Part shown: piece by piece, positions 51,617 through 63,047 of the stretch
Layout: every line of letters begins with the position of its first letter
Numbering within the stretch: position 1 is the first letter of the stretch
Assembly (NCBI GenBank): GCA_038025085.1
Contig: CM076141.1
Span: forward strand, 23,684,501-23,748,500
DNA from: Tetragonia tetragonoides
Lineage: Eukaryota; Streptophyta; Magnoliopsida; Caryophyllales; Aizoaceae
Direction: 5' to 3'
Length of the DNA: 64,000 bases
The notes under the pieces: model-generated
Seen by the model: only the letters and a program-made list of their open reading frames with translations
What the model was told of the DNA's origin: nothing
Databases searched by the model: none
Position numbers and translations under genes: made by a program

Positions 51617-52923
51617 ATGAATGCAAACAAAGTATTTGGACGCTTTCTCTTAATATACAACACAAAAGAAGTCAAATCTCTTTCACCCTCCTCGTATGAG
51701 CTTTTAAAACGCGTAAATGTATTCAAAAGCTTGAGTTTAAGCTTGTTTGTAACTGCAAACATCCTAGGTGTAGTTTCACACTCAAATGAATGCAAACAAA
51801 GTATTTGGATGCTTTCTCTCAATATACAACACAAAAGAACTCAAATCTCTTTTACCCTAATCGTATGAGCTTTTAAAACGTGTAAATACATTCAAAAGCT
51901 TGAGTTGAAGCTTGTTTGTACTTGTAAACATCCTAGGTGTAGTTTCACACTCAAATGAATGCAAACAAAGTATTTGGACGCTTTCTCTTAATATACAACA
52001 CAAAAGAACTCAAATCTCTTTCACCCTCCTCGTATTTGCTTTTAAAACGCGTAAATGCATTCAAAAGCTTGAGTTGAAGCTTGTTTGTACTTGTAAACAA
52101 CGCTGGTGTTATTTCACACTCAAATGAATGCAAACAAAGTATTTGAATATTTTCTCTTAATATACAACACAAAAGAACCCAATTTCTATCACCCTAGTCG
52201 TAAGAGCTGTTAAAACGGGTAAATTCATTCCAAAACTTGAGTTGAAACTTGTTTGTACTTGTAAACATCCTAGGTGTAGTTTCACACTCAAATGAATGCA
52301 AACAAAGTATTTGGACGCTTTCTCTTAATATACAACACAAAAGAACTCAAATCTCTTTCACCCTCCTCGTATGAGCTTTTAAAACGCGTAAATGTATTCA
52401 AAAGCTTGAATTTAAGCTTGTTTGTAACTGCAAACATCCTAGGTGTAGTTTCACACTCAAATGAATGCAAACAAAGTATTTGGATGCTTTCTCTTAATAT
52501 ACAACACAAAAGAACTCAATTTCTATCACCCTAGCCGTAAGAGCTGTTAAAACGCGTAAATTCATTCAACAGCTTGAGTTGAAGCTTGTTTGTACTTGTA
52601 AACATCCTAGCTGTTGTTTCACACTCAAATGAATGCAAACAACGTATTTGGATGCTTTCTCTTAATATACAACACAAAAGAACTCAAATCTCTTTCACCC
52701 TACTCGTATGAGCTTTTAAAACGCGTAAATGCATTCAAAAGCTTGAGTTGAAGCTTGTTTGTAATTTAACACATTCTTCGTGTAGTTTCATACTCAAAAG
52801 AATGCAAACAAAGTAGTTGGATGCTTTCTCTTAATACACAACACAAAAGAACTCAAATCTCTTTCACCCTACTCGTATGAGCTGTTAAAACGCGTAAATG
52901 AATTCAAAAGCATGAGTTGAAGC
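51617..52923 (-). repeat. Partial 'B' module (last 1307 bp of the 10-mer HOR)
   Basis: Identical in order to 54654-55960, 3037 bp downstream: ggacgc/gaagtc, ctctcaatatac, ggacgc, aacgctgg, ggacgc, aactgc/cctagccg, aacaacg and atttaac monomers. The first two B monomers are replaced by the preceding block. Confidence 0.85.
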
Positions 52924-54273
52924 TTGTTTGTAACTGTAAACATCCTAGGTGTAGTTTCACACTCAAATGAATGCAAACAAAGTATTTGGATGCTTTCTCT
53001 TAATATACAACACAAAAGAACTCAAATCTCTTTCACCCTCCTCGTATTTGCTTTTAAAACGCGTAAATGCATTCAAAAGCTTGAGTTGAAGCTTGTTTGT
53101 ACTTGTAAACAACCCTGGTGTTATTTCACACTCAAATGAATTCAAACAAAGTATTTGAATATTTTCTCTTAATATACAACACAAAAGAACCCAATTTCTA
53201 TCACCCTAGTCGTAAGAGATGTTAAAACGGGTAAATTCATTCCAAAGCTTGAGTTGAAACTTGTTTATACTTGTAAACATCCTAGGTGTAGTTTCACACT
53301 CAAATGAATGCAAACAAAGTATTTGGATGCTTTCTCTTGATATACAACACAAAAGAACTCAAATCTCTTTCACCCTACTCGTATGAGCTTTTAAAACGTG
53401 TAAATACATTTAAAAGCTTGAGTTGAAGCTTGTTTGTACTTGTAAACATCCTAGGTGTAGTTTCACACTCAAATGAATGCAAACAAAGTATTTGGATGCT
53501 TTCTCTTACTATACAACACAAAAGAACTCAAATCTCTTTCACCCTACTCGTATGAGCTTTTAAAACGTGTAAATACATTCAAAAGCTTGAGTTGAAGCTT
53601 GTTTGTACTTGTAAACATCCTAGGTGTAGTTTCACACTCAAATGAATGCAAACAAAGTATTTGGATGCTTTCTCTTACTATACAACACAAAAGAACTCAA
53701 ATCTCTTTCACCCTACTCGTACGAGCTTTTAAAACGCGTAAATGAATTCAAAAGCATGAGATGAAGCTTGTTTGTAACTGTAAACATCCTAGGTGTAGTT
53801 TCACACTCAAATGAATGCAAACAAAGTATTTGGATGCTTTCTCTTAATATACAACACAAAAGAACTCAATTTCTATCACCCTAGTCGTAAGAGCTGTTAA
53901 AACGCGTAAATTCATTCAACAGCTTGAGTTGAAGCTTGTTTGTACTGGTAAACATCCTAGCTGTTGTTTCACACTCAAATGAATGCAAACAACGTATTTG
54001 GATGCTTTCTCTTAATATACAACACAAAAGAACTCAAATCTCTTTCACCCTACTCGTATGAGCTTTTAAAACGCGTAAATGCATTCAAAAGTTTGAGTTG
54101 AAGCTTGTTTGTAATTTAACACATTCTTGGTGTAGTTTCATACTCAAAAGAATGCAAACAAAGTATTTGGATGCTTTCTCTTAATATACAACACAAAAGA
54201 TCTCAAATCTCTTTCACCCTACTCGTATGAGCTTTTAAAACGCGTAAATGAATTCAAAAGCATGAGTTGAAGC
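52924..54273 (-). repeat. 'A' module, 8-mer HOR (1350 bp), copy 1
   Basis: Monomer order: cctcgtatttgc; aaccctgg with acgggt; ctcttgatatac with acgtgt; cttactatac with acgtgt; cttactatac with ctcgtacgag; caatttctatc with attcaacagc; ctagctgttg with aacaacg; atttaacacattc. Two 168-bp members give 1350. It has a private tactggtaaac near 53944. The module phase is arbitrary. Confidence 0.9.
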
Positions 54274-55960
54274 TTGTTTGTAACTGTAAACATCCTAGGT
54301 GTAGTTTCACACTCAAATGAATGCAAACAAAGTATTTGGATGCTTTCTCTTAATATACAACACAAAAGAACTCAAATCTCTTTCACCCTCCTCGTATTTG
54401 CTTTTAAAACGCGTAAATGCATTCAAAAGCTTGAGTTGAAGCTTGTTTGTACTTGTAAACAACCCTGGTGTTATTTCACACTCAAATGAATGCAAACAAA
54501 GTATTTGAATATTTTCTCTTAATATACAACACAAAAGAACCCAATTTCTATCACCCTAGTCGTAAGAGCTGTTAAAACGGGTAAATTCATTCAAAAGCTT
54601 GAGTTGAAACTTGTTTGTACTTGTAAACATCCTAGGTGTAGTTTCACACTCAAATGAATGCAAACAAAGTATTTGGACGCTTTCTCTTAATATACAACAC
54701 AAAAGAAGTCAAATCTCTTTCACCCTCCTCGTATGAGCTTTTAAAACGCGTAAATGTATTCAAAAGCTTGAGTTTAAGCTTGTTTGTAACTGCAAACATC
54801 CTAGGTGTAGTTTCACACTCAAATGAATGCAAACAAAGTATTTGGATGCTTTCTCTCAATATACAACACAAAAGAACTCAAATCTCTTTTACCCTAATCG
54901 TATGAGCTTTTAAAACGTGTAAATACAATCAAAAGCTTGAGTTGAAGCTTGTTTGTACTTGTAAACATCCTAGGTGTAGTTTCACACTCAAATGAATGCA
55001 AACAAAGTATTTGGACGCTTTCTCTTAATATACAACACAAAAGAACTCAAATCTCTTTCACCCTCCTCGTATTTGCTTTTAAAACGCGTAAATGCATTCA
55101 AAAGCTTGAGTTGAAGCTTGTTTGTACTTGTAAACAACGCTGGTGTTATTTCACACTCAAATGAATGCAAACAAAGTATTTGAATATTTTCTCTTAATAT
55201 ACAACACAAAAGAACCCAATTTCTATCACCCTAGTCGTAAGAGCTGTTAAAACGGGTAAATTCATTCCAAAGCTTGAGTTGAAACTTGTTTGTACTTGTA
55301 AACATCCTAGGTGTAGTTTCACACTCAAATGAATGCAAACAAAGTATTTGGACGCTTTCTCTTAATATACAACACAAAAGAACTCAAATCTCTTTCACCC
55401 TCCTCGTATGAGCTTTTAAAACGCGTAAATGTATTCAAAAGCTTGAATTTAAGCTTGTTTGTAACTGCAAACATCCTAGGTGTAGTTTCACACTCAAATG
55501 AATGCAAACAAAGTATTTGGATGCTTTCTCTTAATATACAACACAAAAGAACTCAATTTCTATCACCCAAGCCGTAAGAGCTGTTAAAACGCGTAAATTC
55601 ATTCAACAGCTTGAGTTGAAGCTTGTTTGTACTTGTAAACATCCTAGCTGTTGTTTCACACTCAAATGAATGCAAACAACGTATTTGGATGCTTTCTCTT
55701 AATATACAACACAAAAGAACTCAAATCTCTTTCACCCTACTCGTATGAGCTTTTAAAACGCGTAAATGCATTCAAAAGCTTGAGTTGAAGCTTGTTTGTA
55801 ATTTAACACATTCTTGGTGTAGTTTCATACTCAAAAGAATGCAAACAAAGTATTTGGATGCTTTCTCTTAATATACAACACAAAAGAACTCAAATCTCTT
55901 TCACCCTACTCGTATGAGCTGTTAAAACGCGTAAATGAATTCAAAAGCATGAGTTGAAGC
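54274..55960 (-). repeat. 'B' module, 10-mer HOR (1687 bp), copy 1
   Basis: Shares the first two and last three monomer types with A. The three central A monomers are replaced by five others: ggacgc/gaagtc; aactgc/ctctcaatatac with acgtgt; ggacgc/tatttgc; aacgctgg/acgggt; ggacgc/gaattt. Three 168-bp members give 1687. It is preceded by the marker aaaagatctcaaatc, also found before the next B. Confidence 0.9.
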
Positions 55961-57310
55961 TTGTTTGTAACTGTAAACATCCTAGGTGTAGTTTCACACT
56001 CAAATGAATGCAAACAAAGTATTTGGATGCTTTCTCTTAATATACAACACAAAAGAACTCAAATCTCTTTCACCCTCCTCGTATTTGCTTTTAAAACGCG
56101 TAAATGCATTCAAAAGCTTGAGTTGAAGCTTGTTTGTACTTGTAAACAACCCTGGTGTTATTTCACACTCAAATGAATTCAAACAAAGTATTTGAATATT
56201 TTCTCTTAATATACAACACAAAAGAACCCAATTTCTATCACCCTAGTCGTAAGAGCTGTTAAAACGGGTAAATTCATTCCAAAGCTTGAGTTGAAACTTG
56301 TTTATACTTGTAAACATCCTAGGTGTAGTTTCACACTCAAATGAATGCAAACAAAGTATTTGGATGCTTTCTCTTGATATACAACACAAAAGAACTCAAA
56401 TCTCTTTCACCCTACTCGTATGAGCTTTTAAAACGTGTAAATACATTTAAAAGCTTGAGTTGAAGCTTGTTTGTACTTGTAAACATCCTAGGTGTAGTTT
56501 CACACTCAAATGAATGCAAACAAAGTATTTGGATGCTTTCTCTTACTATACAACACAAAAGAACTCAAATCTCTTTCACCCTACTCGTATGAGCTTTTAA
56601 AACGTGTAAATACATTCAAAAGCTTGAGTTGAAGCTTGTTTGTACTTGTAAACATCCTAGGTGTAGTTTCACACTCAAATGAATACAAACAAAGTATTTG
56701 GATGCTTTCTCTTACTATACAACACAAAAGAACTCAAATCTCTTTCACCCTACTCGTACGAGCTTTTAAAACGCGTAAATGAATTCAAAAGCATGAGATG
56801 AAGCTTGTTTGTAACTGTAAACATCCTAGGTGTAGTTTCACACTCAAATGAATGCAAACAAAGTATTTGGATGCTTTCTCTTAATATACAACACAAAAGA
56901 ACTCAATTTCTATCACCCTAGTCGTAAGAGCTGTTAAAACGCGTAAATTCATTCAACAGCTTGAGTTGAAGCTTGTTTGTACTTGTAAACATCCTAGCTG
57001 TTGTTTCACACTCAAATGAATGCAAACAACGTATTTGGATGCTTTCTCTTAATATACAACACAAAAGAACTCAAATCTCTTTCACCCTACTCGTATGAGC
57101 TTTTAAAACGCGTAAATGCATTCAAAAGCTTGAGTTGAAGCTTGTTTGTAATTTAACACATTCTTGGTGTAGTTTCATACTCAAAAGAATGCAAACAAAG
57201 TATTTGGATGCTTTCTCTTAATATACAACACAAAAGAACTCAAATCTCTTTCACCCTACTCGTATGAGCTTTTAAAACGCGTAAATGAATTCAAAAGCAT
57301 GAGTTGAAGC
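55961..57310 (-). repeat. 'A' module, 8-mer HOR (1350 bp), copy 2
   Basis: A1 subtype with ctcttgatatac and the private gaatacaaacaaag near 56682. It recurs 4387 bp downstream at 60348 with the same private changes. Confidence 0.9.
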
Positions 57311-58660
57311 TTGTTTGTAACTGTAAACATCCTAGGTGTAGTTTCACACTCAAATGAATGCAAACAAAGTATTTGGATGCTTTCTCTTAATATACAACAC
57401 AAAAGAACTCAAATCTCTTTCACCCTCCTCGTATTTGCTTTTAAAACGCGTAAATGCATTCAAAAGCTTGAGTTGAAGCTTGTTTGTACTTGTAAACAAC
57501 CCTGGTGTTATTTCACACTCAAATGAATTCAAACAAAGTATTTGAATATTTTCTCTTAATATACAACACAAAAGAACCCAATTTCTATCACCCTAGTCGT
57601 AAGAGCTGTTAAAACGGGTAAATTCATTCAAAAGCTTGAGTTGAAACTTGTTTATACTTGTAAACATCCTAGGTGTAGTTTCACACTCAAATGAATGCAA
57701 ACAAAGTATTTGGATGCTTTCTCTTTATATACAACACAAAAGAACTCAAATCTCTTTCACCCTACTCGTATGAGCTTTTAAAACGTGTAAATACATTTAA
57801 AAGCTTGAGTTGAAGCTTGTTTGTACTTGTAAACATCCTAGGTGTAGTTTCACACTCAAATGAATGCAAACAAAGTATTTGGATGCTTTCTCTTACTATA
57901 CAACACAAAAGAACTCAAATCTCTTTCACCCTACTCGTATGAGCTTTTAAAACGTGTAAATACATTCAAAAGCTTGAGTTGAAGCTTGTTTGTACTTGTA
58001 AACATCCTAGGTGTAGTTTCACACTCAAATGAATGCAAACAAAGTATTTGGATGCTTTCTCTTACTATACAACACAAAAGAACTCAAATCTCTTTCACCC
58101 TACTCGTACGAGCTTTTAAAACGCGTAAATGAATTCAAAAGCATGAGATGAAGCTTGTTTGTAACTGTAAACATCCTAGGTGTAGTTTCACACTCAAATG
58201 AATGCAAACAAAGTATTTGGATGCTTTCTCTTAATATACAACACAAAAGAACTCAATTTCTATCACCCTAGTCGTAAGAGCTGTTAAAACGCGTAAATTC
58301 ATTCAACAGCTTGAGTTGAAGCTTGTTTGTACTTGTAAACATCCTAGCTGTTGTTTCACACTCAAATGAATGCAAACAACGTATTTGGATGCTTTCTCTT
58401 AATATACAACACAAAAGAACTCAAATCTCTTTCACCCTACTCGTATGAGCTTTTAAAACGCGTAAATGCATTCAAAAGTTTGAGTTGAAGCTTGTTTGTA
58501 ATTTAACACATTCTTGGTGTAGTTTCATACTCAAAAGAATGCAAACAAAGTATTTGGATGCTTTCTCTTAATATACAACACAAAAGATCTCAAATCTCTT
58601 TCACCCTACTCGTATGAGCTTTTAAAACGCGTAAATGAATTCAAAAGCATGAGTTGAAGC
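57311..58660 (-). repeat. 'A' module, 8-mer HOR (1350 bp), copy 3
   Basis: A2 subtype with ctctttatatac near 57720, otherwise as A1. It is followed by the aaaagatctcaaatc marker before B. It recurs at 61698. Confidence 0.9.
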
Positions 58661-60347
58661 TTGTTTGTAACTGTAAACATCCTAGGTGTAGTTTCACACT
58701 CAAATGAATGCAAACAAAGTATTTGGATGCTTTCTCTTAATATACAACACAAAAGAACTCAAATCTCTTTCACCCTCCTCGTATTTGCTTTTAAAACGCG
58801 TAAATGCATTCAAAAGCTTGAGTTGAAGCTTGTTTGTACTTGTAAACAACCCTGGTGTTATTTCACACACAAATGAATGCAAACAAAGTATTTGAATATT
58901 TTCTCTTAATATACAACACAAAAGAACCCAATTTCTATCACCCTAGTCGTAAGAGCTGTTAAAACGGGTAAATTCATTCAAAAGCTTGAGTTGAAACTTG
59001 TTTGTACTTGTAAACATCCTAGGTGTAGTTTCACACTCAAATGAATGCAAACAAAGTATTTGGACGCTTTCTCTTAATATACAACACAAAAGAAGTCAAA
59101 TCTCTTTCACCCTCCTCGTATGAGCTTTTAAAACGCGTAAATGTATTCAAAAGCTTGAGTTTAAGCTTGTTTGTAACTGCAAACATCCTAGGTGTAGTTT
59201 CACACTCAAATGAATGCAAACAAAGTATTTGGATGCTTTCTCTCAATATACAACACAAAAGAACTCAAATCTCTTTTACCCTAATCGTATGAGCTTTTAA
59301 AACGTGTAAATACAATCAAAAGCTTGAGTTGAAGCTTGTTTGTACTTGTAAACATCCTAGGTGTAGTTTCACACTCAAATGAATGCAAACAAAGTATTTG
59401 GACGCTTTCTCTTAATATACAACACAAAAGAACTCAAATCTCTTTCACCCTCCTCGTATTTGCTTTTAAAACGCGTAAATGCATTCAAAAGCTTGAGTTG
59501 AAGCTTGTTTGTACTTGTAAACAACGCTGGTGTTATTTCACACTCAAATGAATGCAAACAAAGTATTTGAATATTTTCTCTTAATATACAACACAAAAGA
59601 ACCCAATTTCTATCACCCTAGTCGTAAGAGCTGTTAAAACGGGTAAATTCATTCCAAAGCTTGAGTTGAAACTTGTTTGTACTTGTAAACATCCTAGGTG
59701 TAGTTTCACACTCAAATGAATGCAAACAAAGTATTTGGACGCTTTCTCTTAATATACAACACAAAAGAACTCAAATCTCTTTCACCCTCCTCGTATGAGC
59801 TTTTAAAACGCGTAAATGTATTCAAAAGCTTGAATTTAAGCTTGTTTGTAACTGCAAACATCCTAGGTGTAGTTTCACACTCAAATGAATGCAAACAAAG
59901 TATTTGGATGCTTTCTCTTAATATACAACACAAAAGAACTCAATTTCTATCACCCAAGCCGTAAGAGCTGTTAAAACGCGTAAATTCATTCAACAGCTTG
60001 AGTTGAAGCTTGTTTGTACTTGTAAACATCCTAGCTGTTGTTTCACACTCAAATGAATGCAAACAACGTATTTGGATGCTTTCTCTTAATATACAACACA
60101 AAAGAACTCAAATCTCTTTCACCCTACTCGTATGAGCTTTTAAAACGCGTAAATGCATTCAAAAGCTTGAGTTGAAGCTTGTTTGTAATTTAACACATTC
60201 TTGGTGTAGTTTCATACTCAAAAGAATGCAAACAAAGTATTTGGATGCTTTCTCTTAATATACAACACAAAAGAACTCAAATCTCTTTCACCCTACTCGT
60301 ATGAGCTGTTAAAACGCGTAAATGAATTCAAAAGCATGAGTTGAAGC
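58661..60347 (-). repeat. 'B' module, 10-mer HOR (1687 bp), copy 2
   Basis: Same ten monomers as 54274-55960 at +4387 bp, including caatcaaaagc and tcacccaagccg variants. A visible private change is cacacacaaatg near 58866. Confidence 0.9.
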
Positions 60348-61697
60348 TTGTTTGTAACTGTAAACATCCTAGGTGTAGTTTCACACTCAAATGAATGCAA
60401 ACAAAGTATTTGGATGCTTTCTCTTAATATACAACACAAAAGAACTCAAATCTCTTTCACCCTCCTCGTATTTGCTTTTAAAACGCGTAAATGCATTCAA
60501 AAGCTTGAGTTGAAGCTTGTTTGTACTTGTAAACAACCCTGGTGTTATTTCACACTCAAATGAATTCAAACAAAGTATTTGAATATTTTCTCTTAATATA
60601 CAACACAAAAGAACCCAATTTCTATCACCCTAGTCGTAAGAGCTGTTAAAACGGGTAAATTCATTCCAAAGCTTGAGTTGAAACTTGTTTATACTTGTAA
60701 ACATCCTAGGTGTAGTTTCACACTCAAATGAATGCAAACAAAGTATTTGGATGCTTTCTCTTGATATACAACACAAAAGAACTCAAATCTCTTTCACCCT
60801 ACTCGTATGAGCTTTTAAAACGTGTAAATACATTTAAAAGCTTGAGTTGAAGCTTGTTTGTACTTGTAAACATCCTAGGTGTAGTTTCACACTCAAATGA
60901 ATGCAAACAAAGTATTTGGATGCTTTCTCTTACTATACAACACAAAAGAACTCAAATCTCTTTCACCCTACTCGTATGAGCTTTTAAAACGTGTAAATAC
61001 ATTCAAAAGCTTGAGTTGAAGCTTGTTTGTACTTGTAAACATCCTAGGTGTAGTTTCACACTCAAATGAATACAAACAAAGTATTTGGATGCTTTCTCTT
61101 ACTATACAACACAAAAGAACTCAAATCTCTTTCACCCTACTCGTACGAGCTTTTAAAACGCGTAAATGAATTCAAAAGCATGAGATGAAGCTTGTTTGTA
61201 ACTGTAAACATCCTAGGTGTAGTTTCACACTCAAATGAATGCAAACAAAGTATTTGGATGCTTTCTCTTAATATACAACACAAAAGAACTCAATTTCTAT
61301 CACCCTAGTCGTAAGAGCTGTTAAAACGCGTAAATTCATTCAACAGCTTGAGTTGAAGCTTGTTTGTACTTGTAAACATCCTAGCTGTTGTTTCACACTC
61401 AAATGAATGCAAACAACGTATTTGGATGCTTTCTCTTAATATACAACACAAAAGAACTCAAATCTCTTTCACCCTACTCGTATGAGCTTTTAAAACGCGT
61501 AAATGCATTCAAAAGCTTGAGTTGAAGCTTGTTTGTAATTTAACACATTCTTGGTGTAGTTTCATACTCAAAAGAATGCAAACAAAGTATTTGGATGCTT
61601 TCTCTTAATATACAACACAAAAGAACTCAAATCTCTTTCACCCTACTCGTATGAGCTTTTAAAACGCGTAAATGAATTCAAAAGCATGAGTTGAAGC
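60348..61697 (-). repeat. 'A' module, 8-mer HOR (1350 bp), copy 4
   Basis: A1 subtype with ctcttgatatac and gaatacaaac near 61070. Collinear with 55961-57310. Confidence 0.9.
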
Positions 61698-63047
61698 TTG
61701 TTTGTAACTGTAAACATCCTAGGTGTAGTTTCACACTCAAATGAATGCAAACAAAGTATTTGGATGCTTTCTCTTAATATACAACACAAAAGAACTCAAA
61801 TCTCTTTCACCCTCCTCGTATTTGCTTTTAAAACGCGTAAATGCATTCAAAAGCTTGAGTTGAAGCTTGTTTGTACTTGTAAACAACCCTGGTGTTATTT
61901 CACACTCAAATGAATTCAAACAAAGTATTTGAATATTTTCTCTTAATATACAACACAAAAGAACCCAATTTCTATCACCCTAGTCGTAAGAGCTGTTAAA
62001 ACGGGTAAATTCATTCAAAAGCTTGAGTTGAAACTTGTTTATACTTGTAAACATCCTAGGTGTAGTTTCACACTCAAATGAATGCAAACAAAGTATTTGG
62101 ATGCTTTCTCTTTATATACAACACAAAAGAACTCAAATCTCTTTCACCCTACTCGTATGAGCTTTTAAAACGTGTAAATACATTTAAAAGCTTGAGTTGA
62201 AGCTTGTTTGTACTTGTAAACATCCTAGGTGTAGTTTCACACTCAAATGAATGCAAACAAAGTATTTGGATGCTTTCTCTTACTATACAACACAAAAGAA
62301 CTCAAATCTCTTTCACCCTACTCGTATGAGCTTTTAAAACGTGTAAATACATTCAAAAGCTTGAGTTGAAGCTTGTTTGTACTTGTAAACATCCTAGGTG
62401 TAGTTTCACACTCAAATGAATGCAAACAAAGTATTTGGATGCTTTCTCTTACTATACAACACAAAAGAACTCAAATCTCTTTCACCCTACTCGTACGAGC
62501 TTTTAAAACGCGTAAATGAATTCAAAAGCATGAGATGAAGCTTGTTTGTAACTGTAAACATCCTAGGTGTAGTTTCACACTCAAATGAATGCAAACAAAG
62601 TATTTGGATGCTTTCTCTTAATATACAACACAAAAGAACTCAATTTCTATCACCCTAGTCGTAAGAGCTGTTAAAACGCGTAAATTCATTCAACAGCTTG
62701 AGTTGAAGCTTGTTTGTACTTGTAAACATCCTAGCTGTTGTTTCACACTCAAATGAATGCAAACAACGTATTTGGATGCTTTCTCTTAATATACAACACA
62801 AAAGAACTCAAATCTCTTTCACCCTACTCGTATGAGCTTTTAAAACGCGTAAATGCATTCAAAAGTTTGAGTTGAAGCTTGTTTGTAATTTAACACATTC
62901 TTGGTGTAGTTTCATACTCAAAAGAATGCAAACAAAGTATTTGGATGCTTTCTCTTAATATACAACACAAAAGAACTCAAATCTCTTTCACCCTACTCGT
63001 ATGAGCTTTTAAAACGCGTAAATGAATTCAAAAGCATGAGTTGAAGC
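61698..63047 (-). repeat. 'A' module, 8-mer HOR (1350 bp), copy 5
   Basis: A2 subtype with ctctttatatac near 62108. Collinear with 57311-58660, except that it lacks the aaaagatctc marker and is followed by another A rather than B. Confidence 0.9.
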